Of a DNA stretch of 5,687 nucleotides, positions 5,616-5,687 are shown one piece after another (position 1 is the stretch's first letter; each line of letters opens with the position of its first letter). A model generated the notes under the pieces. It had not been told where the DNA came from. It made no database searches and saw only the letters and a program-made list of their open reading frames with translations. Made by a program: the position numbers and the translations under genes. Origin of the DNA: Chloroflexota bacterium (GTDB lineage: Bacteria > Chloroflexota > Anaerolineae > Anaerolineales > Villigracilaceae); NCBI GenBank assembly GCA_021823555.1, contig JAKANW010000239.1, positions 1 through 5,687 on the forward strand. The letters run 5' to 3'.

Positions 5616-5687
5616 ATGGACCCAATCACTCTTTCACGATGGCAGTTTGGCCTCACAACTGTCTACCACTTCCTTTTCGTTCCGCTT
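5616..5687 (+). CDS. cydA: Cytochrome bd ubiquinol oxidase subunit I, N-terminal fragment
   Basis: Only the first 24 codons are in the window and the frame is open at the edge. The product begins MDPITLSRWQFGLTTVYHFL then FVPL, the highly conserved start of CydA: an amphipathic entry, then the first membrane helix. H18 corresponds to the N-terminal His that ligates heme b595 in characterised bd oxidases (His19 in E. coli). CydA with CydB oxidises quinol and reduces oxygen to water at high affinity in the cytoplasmic membrane. The start ATG at 5616 has a strong AAAGGAG (5604-5610) five bases upstream, better than that of the regulator gene before it. Position directly after an Rrf2 regulator gene suggests redox- or NO-responsive expression. 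The call rests on a short but distinctive segment; cydB should follow outside the window. Confidence 0.9.
   Translation, partial: MDPITLSRWQFGLTTVYHFLFVPL

Overview
The window is a stretch of ordinary bacterial chromosome of moderately high GC with short, AT-richer intergenic gaps. It holds seven protein-coding genes: five complete and two cut by the window edges. The gene content suggests a member of the Chloroflexota, probably Anaerolineae-like. The main hints are a secreted lipoprotein with a Thr/Pro linker and an Nbr1-type Ig-like domain, a Gly-Gly type gamma-family Cys/Met PLP enzyme, and a CydA that begins MDPITLSRWQF. This placement is inferred from protein style, not from a marker search.

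Layout. (1) 1-992, plus strand: the 3' part of a cystathionine gamma-lyase/gamma-synthase family enzyme. (2) 1026-2264, minus strand and convergent with it: a signalling protein with an N-terminal cyclic-nucleotide-binding domain, a coiled coil and a C-terminal RsbU/SpoIIE-type PP2C phosphatase. It has a good promoter of its own in the gap upstream. (3) 2333-2974, minus strand: a deoxynucleoside kinase. (4) 2975-3141: a divergent control region. It carries a 12-bp perfect inverted repeat over the kinase ribosome-binding site, two opposed promoters sharing TGCTATACT, and a possible LexA operator. (5) 3142-4254, plus strand: recA, followed by its own hairpin terminator. (6) 4306/4309-4899, plus strand: the lipoprotein, followed by a strong terminator. 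(7) 4960-5114: an AT-rich regulatory gap with a palindrome. (8) 5115-5564: an Rrf2-family iron-sulfur regulator with three cysteines. (9) 5616 to the edge: the first 24 codons of cydA, cytochrome bd oxidase subunit I.

How the parts fit together. recA and the kinase face away from each other across one control region; DNA repair and deoxynucleotide salvage are plausibly co-regulated, but that is inference. The Rrf2 regulator and cydA lie in the same direction 51 bp apart. This is the arrangement expected if an Fe-S sensor of oxygen, NO or redox state controls a high-affinity terminal oxidase, and two inverted repeats flanking the regulator gene are candidate operators. The phosphatase looks like the output-control part of a partner-switching or second-messenger pathway whose partners are outside the window.

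I found no RNA genes, CRISPR arrays, insertion sequences or clear sign of horizontal transfer. I do not see a convincing wholly new system here. The most interesting material is regulatory: the kinase leader, the recA operator and the rrf2-cydA control sites.
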